From: Agrobacterium tumefaciens
GTDB taxonomy: Bacteria; Pseudomonadota; Alphaproteobacteria; Rhizobiales; Rhizobiaceae
NCBI RefSeq assembly: GCF_000834635.1
Contig: NZ_JXQV01000012.1
Coordinates: 1-64,000 of the forward strand
Reading direction: 5' to 3'
Length of the DNA stretch: 64,000 nt
Numbering within the stretch: position 1 is the first letter of the stretch; every line of letters starts with the position of its first letter. The translations under genes and the position numbers were made by a program. This document shows, one piece after another, positions 19,190-28,534 of the stretch. A model generated the notes under the pieces. That model was not told the DNA's origin. It did not search any database and saw only the letters and a program-made list of their open reading frames with translations.

Positions 19190-20221
19190 ATGGTTTCGGA
19201 AGCGCCGCCATTCTGGTGGGAAAAATCCGGTTGGCAGGCCTGGGCGCTGTCACCCTTCTCGTTCGTATACGGCAAGGTGGCCGGAAAACGCATGCGGACG
19301 GCAAAGCGGGCCTCCGTTCCTGTCCCGGTCATCTGCATCGGCAACTTCACGGTCGGCGGTGCAGGCAAGACGCCCACCGCCATCGCTATCGCTCGGGCCG
19401 CGCTGGAGATGGGCTTGAAGCCCGGTTTCCTCAGCCGTGGTTATGGCGGCTCGTTGGATGTGACGACATTGGTCGAGGCCGATCACCATCGATCCCAGGA
19501 TGTGGGCGATGAACCCCTGTTGCTGGCGCGTGAAGCAACAACGGTCATTTCCCGAAAGCGGGTGGAGGGTGCGCGGCGTCTGGTCGAAGAAGGCGTCGAT
19601 CTTATCATCATGGATGACGGTTTCCAAAGCGCGCGTTTGACACTGGATTATGCGCTCGTCGTCATCGATACGCAGCGTGGTATCGGCAACGGCCACTTTG
19701 TTCCCGGCGGTCCCGTGCGTGCGCCGCTGGATGAGCAGATGCGTCAACTGACAGGGCTTTTGAAAGTCGGCAACGGGAAAGCGGCGGACGCGATCGTTCG
19801 AACGGCGGCGCGTGCTGGAAAGCCGGTCTTTGTTTCCTCCATCCGGCCACGGCCCCAGCCCAACTTTGCGGGCACTAAAGTACTTGCCTATGCGGGCATT
19901 GCCGATCCTACCAAATTCTACCGCACCGTCGAAGATCTCGGTGGAGAGATCGTTGCGAGGCGATCCTTCCCCGACCATCATCATTTCAGCGACGAGGAAA
20001 TCAGCGACCTCATGGCCGAGGCAGACAGGCTTGGCGTGGCGCTGGTCACCACCGCCAAGGATGCCGTGCGGCTTAAGGGCCATCATGGCAACGCGGCGAA
20101 CCTGCTGAGCCAGACGTTGATCATCGATATCGATATGGTGTTCGATGATCCGGCTGTGGCGCGTGGTATCATCGACACGGCTCTTCAGAATTGCCGCAAC
20201 AGGAAGCTGCGAGAGGCTTGA
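19190..20221 (+). CDS. lpxK: Tetraacyldisaccharide 4'-kinase
   Basis: 343 residues. LpxK phosphorylates the 4' position of the lipid A disaccharide at the cytoplasmic face of the inner membrane. The N-terminal amphipathic/hydrophobic segment ([19 protein letters not shown]) is typical. The P-loop is VGGAGKTP at residues 55-62 in [26 protein letters not shown] and DDGFQ (residues 144-148) are also present. Together with waaA it completes the Raetz-pathway genes visible here. Confidence 0.96.
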   Translation: MVSEAPPFWWEKSGWQAWALSPFSFVYGKVAGKRMRTAKRASVPVPVICIGNFTVGGAGKTPTAIAIARAALEMGLKPGFLSRGYGGSLDVTTLVEADHHRSQDVGDEPLLLAREATTVISRKRVEGARRLVEEGVDLIIMDDGFQSARLTLDYALVVIDTQRGIGNGHFVPGGPVRAPLDEQMRQLTGLLKVGNGKAADAIVRTAARAGKPVFVSSIRPRPQPNFAGTKVLAYAGIADPTKFYRTVEDLGGEIVARRSFPDHHHFSDEEISDLMAEADRLGVALVTTAKDAVRLKGHHGNAANLLSQTLIIDIDMVFDDPAVARGIIDTALQNCRNRKLREA

Positions 20222-20335
20222 GGGCGCAAAGGCGCGAGGCGAATATCGTGGGCTGCGGGAACTATCTCCCTTTGGCGGGCTTTCCCTGATGATGTGAGCG
20301 CCACATGTGGACGCTCTCCCATTCAGGAGGAATGC

Positions 20336-20659
20336 ATGCCGCAGGAAAATACGGAAAAGAAAGTTTTTTCGCCAAAGGAGAGCCGTCAGGGGTTCAAGGG
20401 CAGCCCTGTTCTGATCATTCTGGTCATCAGCCTTGTGCTTGCCGGTGCGGTCTGGATCGTTGCGGAAAGCTGGGGCGAAAGCACGGCACCTGCCACAACT
20501 GAAACAGCGCCAGCAACCAGCAACACCGCTCCGTCGGCCACGCCTAACCCGGGTGCGCAGGGCACTCAGACATTCGATAACAATACGCCGTCAGGCAGCA
20601 CACCGCCGACAGAAGGCACGGACAGAAATCCGAGCTCAACGAATACCACGGCACCATAA
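20336..20659 (+). CDS. Small single-pass membrane protein with Thr/Pro-rich tail
   Basis: 107 residues from ATG 20336, which has a strong AGGAGG site 5-6 bases upstream. The N-terminal 23 residues are charged, a single membrane segment follows (about 24-44, PVLIILVISLVLAGAVWIVA), and the rest is low complexity: Thr, Ala, Pro, Ser, Asn. The predicted topology puts the tail in the periplasm. I do not recognise a family. It ends at a strong terminator shared with the convergent ferritin-like gene. Confidence 0.8.
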   Translation: MPQENTEKKVFSPKESRQGFKGSPVLIILVISLVLAGAVWIVAESWGESTAPATTETAPATSNTAPSATPNPGAQGTQTFDNNTPSGSTPPTEGTDRNPSSTNTTAP

Positions 20660-20661
20660 CG

Positions 20662-20692
20662 AAAAAAGCCGGGCGACACGCCCGGCTTTTTT
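20662..20692. terminator. Bidirectional Rho-independent terminator
   Basis: GCCGGGC (20668-20674), 5-base loop, GCCCGGC (20680-20686), with a T-run after it on the plus strand and an A-run before it (T-run on the minus strand). It serves both convergent neighbours. Confidence 0.92.
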
Positions 20693-20708
20693 ATGCGTGG
20701 TTGGAAGC

Positions 20709-21206
20709 TCAAGCCGCCTTTTGGGCTGCGGCGTTAATGGATGAGCCCGCAAGCTTGGTCAGGTCTTCATCCGTTGTGGATTCTTCCTGCAGCGTGGCAT
20801 CCAGCAGGGCAACGGCCTTGGTATATCCGAGCTTTTCAGCCCAGGCCTTGAGAGTGCCGTAGCGGGTGATCTCATAGTGCTCCACGGCCTGCGCGGACGA
20901 AATCAGGCCAGCGTCGAGCGCCACGGAGCCCTTGTAATCTTCGATGATTTCTTCACCCTCGGCAATGATGCCCTGGATGGCTTCGCAGGTCTTGCCCTGC
21001 GCGCGTTTGCCGATGATTTCAAAGACTTCCTGCAGGCGTTCGATCTGCCCCTGGGTTTCTTCCTTGTGCTTTTCGAAGGCGGCCTTCAGCTTCTTATCCG
21101 TTGCGGCGCGGGCCATTTTCGGCAGGGCTTTCAGGATTTGACGCTCGGCATAGTAGATGTCCTTGAGCGTGTCATAGAAAAGATCGTCGAGTGTCTTCTC
21201 GGCCAT
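20709..21206 (-). CDS. YciE/YciF-type ferritin-like protein (DUF892)
   Basis: 165 residues. The start LDDLFYDTLKDIYYAERQILKALPKMARAA and the internal HKEETQGQIERLQEVFEIIG and AVEHYEITRYGTL blocks are characteristic of DUF892, a four-helix ferritin-like fold. Glu and His residues in these helices are likely di-metal ligands. Family members are general-stress proteins of unsettled biochemical role. A good ribosome site (AGGAGACTGAC) precedes ATG 21206. Confidence 0.93.
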   Translation of the reverse strand: MAEKTLDDLFYDTLKDIYYAERQILKALPKMARAATDKKLKAAFEKHKEETQGQIERLQEVFEIIGKRAQGKTCEAIQGIIAEGEEIIEDYKGSVALDAGLISSAQAVEHYEITRYGTLKAWAEKLGYTKAVALLDATLQEESTTDEDLTKLAGSSINAAAQKAA

Positions 21207-21335
21207 GTCAGTCTCCTATTGAAAATCGTGCATCTTGGTCACACCCCCGGCTAACCGGCGTTAGGTGCGATCGTTCCTGCCGGGCAGGGCGAATCATCGA
21301 TTAATTTGGGAGACGGATGTCTTGAGTGGCCGGAA

Positions 21336-21572
21336 TCAGGCGTTGCGGCGCTGGTTTGGCAATGCCCCGGCGCGCTTTTCCGCTTCGACCGATGCCGCAG
21401 CATCGGCATAGGCTTCCTGACGTAGGACGCTCCAGTAACGAAGCTCATCGATCGGTATATGTTTGCCCGTCATGGCGCAGACGACATGCGAACCTGTCTG
21501 CACGATACGCATATCGCCATCGAGATATTCGACCTTTGCTTCGCGGTTGCTGCCGCCTTCAAATCTGTTCAT
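21336..21572 (-). CDS. DUF2093 domain-containing protein
   Basis: A 78-residue protein with EAKVEYLDGDMRIVQTGSHVVCAMTG and the conserved IPIDELRYWSVLRQEAYADA block of DUF2093. The CAMTGKHIPIDE segment has a single Cys. AGGAGACAGGCAG precedes the ATG. The family is alphaproteobacterial, of unknown function, and usually lies between lpxK and mutL, as it does here. Confidence 0.9.
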   Translation of the reverse strand: MNRFEGGSNREAKVEYLDGDMRIVQTGSHVVCAMTGKHIPIDELRYWSVLRQEAYADAAASVEAEKRAGALPNQRRNA

Positions 21573-21644
21573 CTGCCTGTCTCCTGACGTCGGATCTTTT
21601 TAAGGATGCAATGGCCAAAATGCCAGCCTGAACACGTCACTATC

Positions 21645-23462
21645 TCAACTTCGTCCAAACAGCTTTTCGATGTCAGCCAGCTTGAGCTCAATGTAAGTCG
21701 GGCGACCATGATTGCACTGGCCTGACCCCGGCGTGTTCTCCATTTGCCGCAAAAGCGCATTCATCTCTTCCGGGCGCATGCGACGGCCAGACCGCACCGA
21801 GCCGTGGCAGGCCATGGTGGCTGCGACATATTCCAGCTTGCTGGCGAGACTGGTGGCTGTGTGCCACTCGGCTATCTCATCGGCCAATTGACGAACAAGT
21901 CCCTGGACATTGACTTCGCCCAGCATGGCAGGCGTTTCGCGCACCGCCACGGCGCCCGGTCCAAAACGTTCGATGGCAAGGCCCATGCTGTCGAACCCAC
22001 TGGCGTGGTCCATCAGCCGGTCACAGTCCTCCTCAGGCAGATCAACAATTTCCGGTATCAGCAGCACCTGCGAAGGCGGGCGCTTGGAATGCAGCGCTTT
22101 TCGGATTTCCTCGAACACAAGACGTTCGTGGGCTGCATGTTGATCCACGATGACAAGACCGTCCTGCGTCTGGGCAACGATGTAATTGGCGTGAACCTGT
22201 GCGCGGGCGGCCCCCAGTGGAAAACGGGTGGGTTCTGTGCCTGTGTCCATGCTGTTTGCCTGCTCTGCGGCGTCGGCGCGAGCCGTTGGCATAGTAATGT
22301 CGGTGAATTGAGATTGCGACGCCTCGCGAAGCGCCAGACCATCCTGCACGGAAAGAGGGCGCGACGGTGAGTTTGCGGGTGACCATGCCTGCGTTGGCTG
22401 GGAACGCATAGTCGATGGACTGTAGCCAGGGCGAAATGCATTCATCATTTGCGCAGCGCCCGTGGTGGAAGCGCGGTCGCCCTCGCGGCTCAGCGCCTGG
22501 CGAATGGCACCGACGATGAGGCCGCGGATCAGGCCGGGGTCACGAAAGCGCACATCCGATTTGGCCGGATGCACGTTGACATCGACAAGTGCCGGATCAA
22601 GTTGCAGCGACAAAACGGCAATCGGATAGCGCCCGTGCGGCACCGTCTCCGCATAGGCCCCGCGAATGGCGGACAGCAACAGCTTGTCCTGCACCGGCCG
22701 ACCATTCACGAACATATATTGGTGGGCGGAATTGCCGCGATTGAAGGTCGGCACACCGGCAAATCCGGTCAGTGTCACGTCTTCCCGCCCGGCATCGATC
22801 TCTATGGCATTATCCTTGAAATCCATTCCGAGGATTTGCGCCATGCGGGCCAGATGGTCGTCACCCGTGGCCGCAAACTCCAGCGTCGAGCGGTCCGTCC
22901 CAGACAGCACGAACCGGATATGCGGAAAGGCTATCGCCATGCGCTTGACGATTTCCGTGATCGCCGCAGCTTCCGCCCGTTCGGTTTTCAGGAATTTCAA
23001 CCGCGCAGGTGTGGCAAAGAAAAGGTCACGCACCTCGACAATGGTGCCGGTGTTGGACGGGGCAGGGCGGACGGCTGAGAGCTTGCCGCCCGCAACGGAA
23101 ATGATTGCGCCTTCGGCGGCACCCTGCTGGCGGCTGGTGATTGTCAATCTGGCAACCGAACCGATTGATGGCAGGGCTTCGCCTCGAAAACCCAGAGTGC
23201 GGATATCATCCAGCGTCGTGGAAATCTTGGACGTACAGTGCCGCCGCACCGCAAGCTCCAGATCGGCTGGAGACATGCCGCAACCATTATCGGAAATGCG
23301 CACCAGACCCTTGCCGCCGCCAGCCGTCGCAATCTCGATGCGCGTGGCGCCTGCGTCGATTGCGTTTTCAATCAATTCTTTCGCGGCGCTTGAGGGTCTT
23401 TCGATAACCTCGCCTGCGGCAATCTGGTTGATCAGGGTTTCGGATAGTTGCTTGATGGACAT
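21645..23462 (-). CDS. mutL: DNA mismatch repair protein MutL
   Basis: 605 residues. MutL couples MutS mismatch recognition to strand incision. The N-terminal GHKL ATPase has ENAIDAGAT (32-40), DNGCGM (58-63) and [10 protein letters not shown] (91-100). A Pro/Ser-rich linker spans about 335-415. The C-terminal domain carries the metal-binding endonuclease motif DQHA-x2-E-x4-E (Asp440 to Glu451), [11 protein letters not shown] and CNHGRP (583-588). This marks it as a nicking MutL like those of bacteria without MutH, unlike E. coli MutL. It is divergent from the PAS/receiver gene. Confidence 0.97.
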   Translation of the reverse strand: MSIKQLSETLINQIAAGEVIERPSSAAKELIENAIDAGATRIEIATAGGGKGLVRISDNGCGMSPADLELAVRRHCTSKISTTLDDIRTLGFRGEALPSIGSVARLTITSRQQGAAEGAIISVAGGKLSAVRPAPSNTGTIVEVRDLFFATPARLKFLKTERAEAAAITEIVKRMAIAFPHIRFVLSGTDRSTLEFAATGDDHLARMAQILGMDFKDNAIEIDAGREDVTLTGFAGVPTFNRGNSAHQYMFVNGRPVQDKLLLSAIRGAYAETVPHGRYPIAVLSLQLDPALVDVNVHPAKSDVRFRDPGLIRGLIVGAIRQALSREGDRASTTGAAQMMNAFRPGYSPSTMRSQPTQAWSPANSPSRPLSVQDGLALREASQSQFTDITMPTARADAAEQANSMDTGTEPTRFPLGAARAQVHANYIVAQTQDGLVIVDQHAAHERLVFEEIRKALHSKRPPSQVLLIPEIVDLPEEDCDRLMDHASGFDSMGLAIERFGPGAVAVRETPAMLGEVNVQGLVRQLADEIAEWHTATSLASKLEYVAATMACHGSVRSGRRMRPEEMNALLRQMENTPGSGQCNHGRPTYIELKLADIEKLFGRS

Positions 23463-23797
23463 GGGTCTATTTTCGAGGATTCGCCCGTCTTATGAAAGGA
23501 AAATCATGCAAGACGCGGCCAATCGCCTGCTTGTCCCGCTAAATCTTTCAAAGCGACACCGTTAAGCGCCTCTTAAGGGAAAGCTTCTAAAGTCGAAACT
23601 GCTTGAAATGAGTTCAGCAACTATATTCCTCTGGCATTGCCAGCGGATGTGCGACGGAAAGCTGGGGCCGTCGCATCTTGTCCAGTCTGCTTCAAGTCAA
23701 AATCCCGCATGTCCTTCGTTTTATCCATTTATCCACGGTCCGTGGCCGGTTTTTTGTGAGTTGATTTTGCCTTGAGAAGTGCCTGTGAGGAAATGCA
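23463..23797. other. Intergenic region between mutL and the PAS/receiver gene
   Basis: No gene is called in these 335 bases. They contain a perfect -10-like box CTATAT (23621-23626), a perfect 8-bp hairpin (TGCGACGG 23650-23657 with CCGTCGCA 23668-23675), and a short hairpin with a T6 run (23733-23755). A 19-codon frame at 23505 (MQDAANRLLVPLN...) has an AAAGGAAAA upstream. These could be leader elements or a small transcript. Confidence 0.4.
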
Positions 23798-25462
23798 ATG
23801 AAGGATGAGGTGTCGGTCTGCGCAGATATTCAAACTGCCATGTTCGACGCCGTTTGCGATGCGATCTCTGCTGCTATCGTCATCTATGATCGCAATGATC
23901 GTATCATCTTCATCAACAGCCGTGTTCCCGCCCATCTACCCATCCCTGACTTGAAGCTAGGCATAGGCACGCGCCTTAGGGATTTGCTCGCTGCTTTGTA
24001 CGACAGTCGGCGCGAAGTGGACGGCCCTTCGATTGCGCACAATATTGAACGCGACGAGTGGATTGCCGAACAATTGTCTTCGCACTGGAAAGAGCGTTCG
24101 GAAACGGTGGAGCCGCGTGCCGGTGGCAGGTGGCTGCGCTTCGTCAAACGGCGCTTTCCCTCTGGCCTCGGCATTTGCGTCATCAGTGAAATAACCGAGC
24201 AGAAAAAGCGGGAAGATCAGTGGCGCCTGGATGTAGAGCGCGTGCAGCTGACAGAAGAAATTCTCGACACGCTGCCTTTGTCCATTTTCGTCAAGGATCA
24301 CACCACAACGTATGTCGGCGTCAACAAGGCTGGCTGTGCGCTTCTGGAAACGTCAGCCGATCTTATTCTGGGCCGGACGGTTTCCGATATTCACTCAGAT
24401 CCTCTTGCCTCGCGCATCGACGCGATGGACCGCCATGTTCTGGAAACCGGCACGCCCGCCATTTTGCCGGAGCGCGTCACGCGTCTGACCGGTGAAGAAG
24501 CACTGGTCATCACTAGAAAGCAAAGGGTCGGCAAGCCCGGCCGGTATTTCCTTGTCACGACCATGGATGACGTGACCGCCTTTGCCAGTGCAGGCGCGGA
24601 TGGCAAGAGCGTCATTCGCGGGTTGGAGCACATGTCGTTCGTGGCCTCATCCTACATGGATGATGAGCATCATCAGGCATCGCAGGTCTTGAAGGGCCGC
24701 AGTATTCTGCTGGTCACACCCAATGCTTCTTTGGGCGATCTGGCCATGCGAAAAATGACCGCGGTTGGTGTGGATTGCGCCATGGTGTCGACGCAGCACG
24801 AGCAGAAGGTGTTCATGGAATATGCCACTTCCGCCGGCGTGCGGATCGATCTCGTGATTGTCGATGTGCAAATGGATATTGCCTGTCTGGATCTGCCCCA
24901 GACCTATGGCGTCGATGCCGTGACGGTGGATGACTATCTGCTGGAAAGCTCGCTGATCACAGAGATTTCCCGCCATTTCCGGCTCGCAAGCCGCACCCTT
25001 TCACCTGTCCAAACCGATACTGGCTGGGAGATCTCTACGGGTACGCCTCCAGCGCCGGCCAAAAAGAGCGGGCTCGATGTTCTCGTTGTTGAAGACAACA
25101 GCATCAATCAGATCGTGTTTTCGCAGATCATGGATGGTCTTGGCCTGAGTTACCGGATCGCCTCCACGGGCCGTGATGCCCTCAGGTTGTTTGAAACGGA
25201 AAAGCCCGCATTCATTTTGATGGACACCACCCTGCCGGATTTCGACGGGTTTGAAGCGGCACGACGCGTGCGTGGCATGGTTGGGGGCGAGCGTGGGCGC
25301 ACCCCGATTATCGGTGTCATACCCCAGGCGTTCGAGGGTGATCGGCAAGCCTGCCTAGATGCCGGCATGGATGATATGCTGCTCAAACCTATCAGTCCCG
25401 ATATGATCGAACTGATGTTGAAGCGCTATCTGCCCCAGCGAGAGCACCGTGCCAGTATTTAG
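23798..25462 (+). CDS. PAS-PAS-(pseudo)receiver-receiver protein without kinase domain
   Basis: 554 residues, no membrane segment. Two PAS-like domains occupy about 12-135 (with VIYDRNDRIIFINS) and 150-262 (with ILDTLPLSIFVKDHTTTYVGVN). Residues about 302-395 look like a degenerate receiver: the acidic pocket is missing though VDVQM keeps an Asp356. A fuller receiver spans 427-545: acidic pair Glu432/Asp433, phospho-acceptor Asp476 in LMDTTLPDFDG and Lys530 in LLKPI, but the switch Thr/Ser is replaced by Ile508. There is no HisKA, HATPase or output domain. The layout resembles a hybrid sensor kinase with its catalytic core removed. The GGDEF-EAL gene starts 130 bases downstream. Confidence 0.85.
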   Translation: MKDEVSVCADIQTAMFDAVCDAISAAIVIYDRNDRIIFINSRVPAHLPIPDLKLGIGTRLRDLLAALYDSRREVDGPSIAHNIERDEWIAEQLSSHWKERSETVEPRAGGRWLRFVKRRFPSGLGICVISEITEQKKREDQWRLDVERVQLTEEILDTLPLSIFVKDHTTTYVGVNKAGCALLETSADLILGRTVSDIHSDPLASRIDAMDRHVLETGTPAILPERVTRLTGEEALVITRKQRVGKPGRYFLVTTMDDVTAFASAGADGKSVIRGLEHMSFVASSYMDDEHHQASQVLKGRSILLVTPNASLGDLAMRKMTAVGVDCAMVSTQHEQKVFMEYATSAGVRIDLVIVDVQMDIACLDLPQTYGVDAVTVDDYLLESSLITEISRHFRLASRTLSPVQTDTGWEISTGTPPAPAKKSGLDVLVVEDNSINQIVFSQIMDGLGLSYRIASTGRDALRLFETEKPAFILMDTTLPDFDGFEAARRVRGMVGGERGRTPIIGVIPQAFEGDRQACLDAGMDDMLLKPISPDMIELMLKRYLPQREHRASI

Positions 25463-25592
25463 ACGCCGTACCGTCACTGCGGAAGAAGATACCCTGAATA
25501 TTGATAGCTATTTCGCACATTTCCGCGCTAATGTTTCGTGAGACCAAATCATATTGCAAGATAACCCGCACTCCCTCGATCAGGACGCGCGA

Positions 25593-26954
25593 ATGAAATC
25601 GCCAGAGCGAAATGCGCCGCAGGTGAGCCAGCATGAATTGCAGGCGATGGCTTACCGCGACCCGTTGACGGGACTGGGCAACCGCTACAGGCTTCGCGAC
25701 AAAATTGTGATGCTGGCAGCCGAGCGGGCAAGTGACCCCGCACCCTTCACGATTGGCGTAGCGAATATCGATGGGTTCAAACCGATCAATGACCTTTTCG
25801 GCGCGGAAGCGGGCGATGAAATCCTGTGTCAGGTCGCGCATCGACTGAGAGCCTGCGTGCCGGATGGGGCGATCGTCACCCGCCATGACGGTGATGAATT
25901 CGCATTCGTATTGCCGCTCGTTTTCGAACGCACCGGAGCCGAGCGCGTCGGGCAAATGATCAAGGACGTGCTTTCCGCGCCTTACGATCTCGGAGACCGG
26001 AACGTAAGGCTGTCATCATCCTTCGGCTTTGCGATCCATCCCTTTGCCGGTAATGAGTTCGAGGATCTTCTCAAAAGTGCGGAAACCGCGCTTTATCGAT
26101 CCAAGCGGCGTGGCCGCGGCCAGATCACCGTCTATTCGCGTGAAATTGCGCAGGAGATGAAGAGCGCCACGCAGCTTGAGCAGGCATTGCGACATGCCAT
26201 CATCAGCGGCACGCTTGATGTGCATTTCCAGCCAATCGTTCGGCTCAGCGATGCCACTGTCATCGGCTTCGAGGCCCTGGCGCGGTGGAATGATCCTGAT
26301 CTTGGATTTGTTTCTCCCGCCGTCTTCGTGCCTCTGGCCGAAGAGCGTGGTTTTATCGATGCGCTATCGGAACTGCTGTTGCGCAAGGCAGCGGAAGCCG
26401 CGCTCTCATGGCCGCGAGAACTGTTTCTGTCCTTCAATCTCTCTTCCGCGCAACTGATGGACCCCGGCACCGCGGAGAATATCCTTAGCATTCTGAGGCG
26501 CGTCGGGCTCGATCCACGACGGCTGGAGCTTGAGATTACCGAAACTGCGGTCATGACCTCGGCCGATACGGCCCAGCGCATCCTGACCGACCTTCAACAT
26601 GCCGGTATTCGGATTTCTCTGGATGATTTTGGTACGGGCCAGTCGAGCCTTGGCAGGCTTCGTGATTTTTCCTTCGACAAGGTCAAGATCGACCGCGCTT
26701 TCGTGTCGCGCATCACAACAGATAGACCGTCAGAGCACATCATCAAGGCAATTGTTGCCATGTGTGACGGGCTGGATCTGCAGGTTGTGGCGGAAGGCAT
26801 TGAAGACAAGGCGGAAGCCGAGAAGCTCCGGTGCCTCGGCTGCGGCATGGGGCAGGGCTATTTTTATGGTCGCCCGGTCGATGCCGCCGCAACGCAACGC
26901 TACCTTCAGGAAAACTACCGCGACATAAACCACTCCGCCCGCGAGTTCGGCTGA
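25593..26954 (+). CDS. GGDEF-EAL protein, probable c-di-GMP phosphodiesterase
   Basis: 453 residues from ATG 25593 (TTG 25554 is an alternative start). The GGDEF domain (about 18-175) has a changed signature, DGDEF at 99-103, and no RxxD inhibitory site, so cyclase activity is doubtful. The EAL domain (about 195-440) keeps the catalytic set: EAL 227-229, FNLSSAQL, EITET, DDFGTG, VKIDRAF, VAEGIED and GQGYFYGRP. It probably cleaves c-di-GMP, perhaps with the GGDEF part sensing GTP. It is cytoplasmic and probably co-transcribed with the PAS/receiver gene, which could act as its sensory partner. Confidence 0.92.
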   Translation: MKSPERNAPQVSQHELQAMAYRDPLTGLGNRYRLRDKIVMLAAERASDPAPFTIGVANIDGFKPINDLFGAEAGDEILCQVAHRLRACVPDGAIVTRHDGDEFAFVLPLVFERTGAERVGQMIKDVLSAPYDLGDRNVRLSSSFGFAIHPFAGNEFEDLLKSAETALYRSKRRGRGQITVYSREIAQEMKSATQLEQALRHAIISGTLDVHFQPIVRLSDATVIGFEALARWNDPDLGFVSPAVFVPLAEERGFIDALSELLLRKAAEAALSWPRELFLSFNLSSAQLMDPGTAENILSILRRVGLDPRRLELEITETAVMTSADTAQRILTDLQHAGIRISLDDFGTGQSSLGRLRDFSFDKVKIDRAFVSRITTDRPSEHIIKAIVAMCDGLDLQVVAEGIEDKAEAEKLRCLGCGMGQGYFYGRPVDAAATQRYLQENYRDINHSAREFG

Positions 26955-26955
26955 C

Positions 26956-26985
26956 GAAAAAGGCGCCCGTCAGGCGCCTTTGTCA
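26956..26985. terminator. Bidirectional Rho-independent terminator
   Basis: AAAGGCGCC (26959-26967), loop CGTCA, GGCGCCTTT (26973-26981). The minus strand reads into a T5 run. It separates the convergent GGDEF-EAL and SMP-30 genes. Confidence 0.88.
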
Positions 26986-27003
26986 GTCATTATTCTGATG
27001 GGC

Positions 27004-27891
27004 TTAGAGCCGATAGGCGGCGTCCAGCATCCCTTTAACCTCGATGCCGAGATCGAAAGTCGCGCCGTAGAGGGGATTGGCTTTGATGGTCGCATCATCA
27101 AGGCCCTCACAAGCCGAGGTCACGCCGATGCGGTCTGCCGATGCGCCGAAAAACACAGGGCATGTCGTCTGTGCTGCCGGAACTTCATAGCGCGCTAAGT
27201 GCTGTCCGTTCGGCGAATATTGATCCACCGAGCCGACGCCCCATCGCGCATTCCAGATATTGCCATCCGCATCGCAGATCGCGCCATCAATGCCGCCCTT
27301 CTGGCCAGCCTGATCGATGAACACCTTGGCCGGGCCGGTCGGCAGACCTGTTTGCGGATCGACGGGAAGGCTTATCAACTGGTTCACGCGCGTATCGACA
27401 TAGTAAGCGGTCGCGCCGTCAGGGGAAAAGCAGATGGCGTTGCTGATGCTGATCTTGTCGAACAGCGGCGTCACCTTGCCGCCCGCGACGTGATAGATCG
27501 ATCCGGCGCCATCCTCGGCCTTTTTGCCCATGGTGCCGATCCACAATGCGCCGCTCTTGTGAATGCGTCCGTCATTGGAGCGGTTGCCGGGCTTGCCGGG
27601 TTCGAAATCGACGTGGAGCGTCAGCTCCCCTGTTGCGCGGTCCCGAATGAAGAGGCCCTCATCGGAGGCCAGCAACTGACGCTTATCATCGATACGTGCA
27701 ACGACGCTTGCCATGAAGGGCAGGGCATGCACCGTTTTGGTGTTGCTTGTCAGGTCAAGCGCGTGAAGCTCCTTGCCCAGAATATTCAGCCAGCACAATG
27801 TGTTGGTGATCGGGTCGAAACTCGGCCCTTCGCCCAGCATCATCTGTGTTGGGTCAAGCACCTTTCCCTGGAAGTCATGAATGTCTGCCAT
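27004..27891 (-). CDS. SMP-30/gluconolactonase family protein (sugar lactonase)
   Basis: 295 residues with the six-bladed propeller pattern of SMP-30: LGEGPSFDPITNTLCWLNI at the start (metal ligand Glu), GNRSNDGRIHKSGALWIGTMG (metal-binding Asn/Asp and the WIGTM block), ISNAICFSPDGATAYYVDT and GGIDGAICDADGNIWNARWG. Members hydrolyse sugar 1,5- or 1,4-lactones with a divalent metal. It starts 3 bases after the dgoA stop and is the last gene of the operon. Opening of D-galactonolactone is the likely reaction given its neighbours; arabinonolactone is an alternative. Confidence 0.9.
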   Translation of the reverse strand: MADIHDFQGKVLDPTQMMLGEGPSFDPITNTLCWLNILGKELHALDLTSNTKTVHALPFMASVVARIDDKRQLLASDEGLFIRDRATGELTLHVDFEPGKPGNRSNDGRIHKSGALWIGTMGKKAEDGAGSIYHVAGGKVTPLFDKISISNAICFSPDGATAYYVDTRVNQLISLPVDPQTGLPTGPAKVFIDQAGQKGGIDGAICDADGNIWNARWGVGSVDQYSPNGQHLARYEVPAAQTTCPVFFGASADRIGVTSACEGLDDATIKANPLYGATFDLGIEVKGMLDAAYRL

Positions 27892-27894
27892 GCC

Positions 27895-28524
27895 TTAAGC
27901 TCCGATTGCTAGATCATAGGCCGTGACGGTGGCGATGGCGCGGGCGCGCACATCATCGACGGTCATGCCGGGCTTGTAGAGGCTGGTTCCAAGGCCAAAG
28001 GCCGTGATGCCAATGCTGGTGTAGTCTGTGAAATTCTTGTCCGATACACCGCCGACTGCCGCAACGAGCGTATCCTTGGGCAAAATGGCTCTGATAGCGT
28101 TGAGACCGGATGGTCCGAGCACGCTGGCGGGGAAGAATTTGAGCCCGGTTGCGCCTGCCTTGAGCGCCAGAAGCGCCTCTGTTGGCGTGAGCACACCCGG
28201 CATGGTGACCATGCCTTTTTCTCTGGCAGCCGTGATGACATCCACATCGACATTCGGGCTGACCATCAGCTTTCCGCCAACGGCGTCCACCTTTGCCACG
28301 TCTTCGACGGTCAATACGGTGCCAGCGCCGATAAGCGCGTCACTTGGCGCCAGCTTGACGGCCATTTCGATGGAGCGGAAGGCGTCTGGTGAATTGAGCG
28401 GAATTTCGATGGCTCGCAGGCCGCTTTCCAGAAGTGCTGTTACCACACCCTCGGTTTCTTCAGGGCGAATGCCGCGCAGAATTGCGACAAGCGGGTATTT
28501 CATGGAAGGGAAGGGAATACGCAT
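27895..28524 (-). CDS. dgoA: 2-dehydro-3-deoxy-6-phosphogalactonate aldolase
   Basis: 209 residues from ATG 28524, which has AGGAG 7 bases upstream. It is a KDPG/KDPGal-type class I aldolase that splits 2-keto-3-deoxy-6-phosphogalactonate into pyruvate and glyceraldehyde 3-phosphate. Markers are VAILRGIRPEE at the start, GAGTVLTVEDV, SPNVDVDVI and the Schiff-base lysine in TGLKFFPAS. The adjacent dgoK fixes the galactonate rather than gluconate assignment. Ten bases separate it from the dgoK stop. Confidence 0.93.
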   Translation of the reverse strand: MRIPFPSMKYPLVAILRGIRPEETEGVVTALLESGLRAIEIPLNSPDAFRSIEMAVKLAPSDALIGAGTVLTVEDVAKVDAVGGKLMVSPNVDVDVITAAREKGMVTMPGVLTPTEALLALKAGATGLKFFPASVLGPSGLNAIRAILPKDTLVAAVGGVSDKNFTDYTSIGITAFGLGTSLYKPGMTVDDVRARAIATVTAYDLAIGA

Positions 28525-28534
28525 GGAAAACTCC

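Noticed and set aside
22666-23565. 299-codon plus-strand frame opposite mutL
   Set aside because: Antisense to the conserved GHKL and linker region of mutL.
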